DNA of 5,709 nt from assembly GCA_014523495.1 (NCBI GenBank), contig JAATVM010000195.1:1-5709 (forward strand), given 5' to 3'. Every line of letters starts with the position of its first letter. The stretch's first letter is position 1. The notes under the pieces were generated by a model. The model was not told the origin of the DNA and did no database searches. It saw only the letters and a program-made list of their open reading frames with translations. A program made the position numbers and the translations under genes. Origin of the DNA: Nitrososphaerales archaeon TH1920. GTDB taxonomy: Archaea; Thermoproteota; Nitrososphaeria; Nitrososphaerales; Nitrososphaeraceae. Below are positions 5,568 to 5,709 of the stretch, in pieces.

Positions 5568-5619
5568 TTTGCATTTTTCCTTCAACCAATAAGGTGTATA
5601 ACTCAAAAACCGGATACAA

Positions 5620-5709
5620 CTATTTTTTATTAACTATTGCTAAAAAGAATAGTACTAGAATAGAAACACCCATTAAGGGTATTATAATATCTCCAAAGGG
5701 ATTATCGAA
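5620..5709 (-). CDS. C-terminal end of a probable membrane-anchored protein (partial)
   Basis: On the minus strand one frame is open from the window edge to TAG at 5622-5620, giving 29 residues. They read as a short polar lead FDNPFGD, a hydrophobic stretch of about 19 residues (IIIPLMGVSILVLFFLAIV), then NKK and the stop. This is the shape of a C-terminal membrane anchor with a positive cytoplasmic end. The NPFG just before the hydrophobic run recalls the PEFG-CTERM sorting tail of thaumarchaeal surface proteins, but the Glu is missing, so that match is tentative. The main body of the gene lies outside the window. The other two minus-strand frames close within 30 bases of the edge. Confidence 0.5.
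   Translation of the reverse strand, partial: FDNPFGDIIIPLMGVSILVLFFLAIVNKK

Noticed and set aside
5431..5619. Minus-strand open frame of 62 codons
   Set aside because: It is antisense to the Cys-rich small gene, lacks a domain pattern and a promoter, and the plus-strand frame has the more convincing CxxC layout.

Overview
The window looks like chromosomal DNA of an ammonia-oxidising archaeon (Thaumarchaeota/Nitrososphaeria). The evidence is an archaeal-type GTP cyclohydrolase III, an archaeal 2,5-diamino-pyrimidinone reductase, a full-length TFE-alpha transcription factor, archaeal TATA boxes set about 26 bases from start codons (leaderless genes), and strongly AT-rich codon use. A low-GC soil lineage such as Nitrosocosmicus would fit, but that assignment is an inference from composition and gene content. 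No mobile element, CRISPR array, rRNA or tRNA was seen.

Left part (1-2195, + strand): a tightly packed operon for the first steps of riboflavin/coenzyme F420 chromophore synthesis. It holds the C-terminal end of arfA (GTP cyclohydrolase III), then an amidohydrolase with a complete cyclic-amidine deaminase active site, then arfC (pyrimidinone phosphate reductase). The genes overlap by 10 bases (arfA/amidohydrolase) or abut with no spacer at all (amidohydrolase/arfC, in the same frame, separated only by a TAA, with a TTG start). The position and chemistry make the amidohydrolase a strong candidate for the deaminase step that the reductase-only ArfC does not supply.

Middle (2187-3653, - strand): tfe overlaps the end of arfC by 9 bases tail to tail and has a TATA box almost directly ahead of its ATG. 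Next is a NimA-like FMN-binding split-barrel protein. The 258-base gap between them holds an AT hairpin and a doubtful 27-codon ORF.

Right part (3654-5709): a short divergent promoter region with a perfect 10-bp palindrome leads to a classical SDR oxidoreductase (+). It converges on a PAP2-family membrane phosphatase (-) with 11-12 bases between the stops. The region beyond the phosphatase holds promoters in both directions, a 22-bp near-perfect palindrome with a TCGCGA core, a 39-residue Cys-rich putative zinc-binding protein (+), and at the window edge the last 29 codons of a probable membrane-anchored or cell-surface protein (-).
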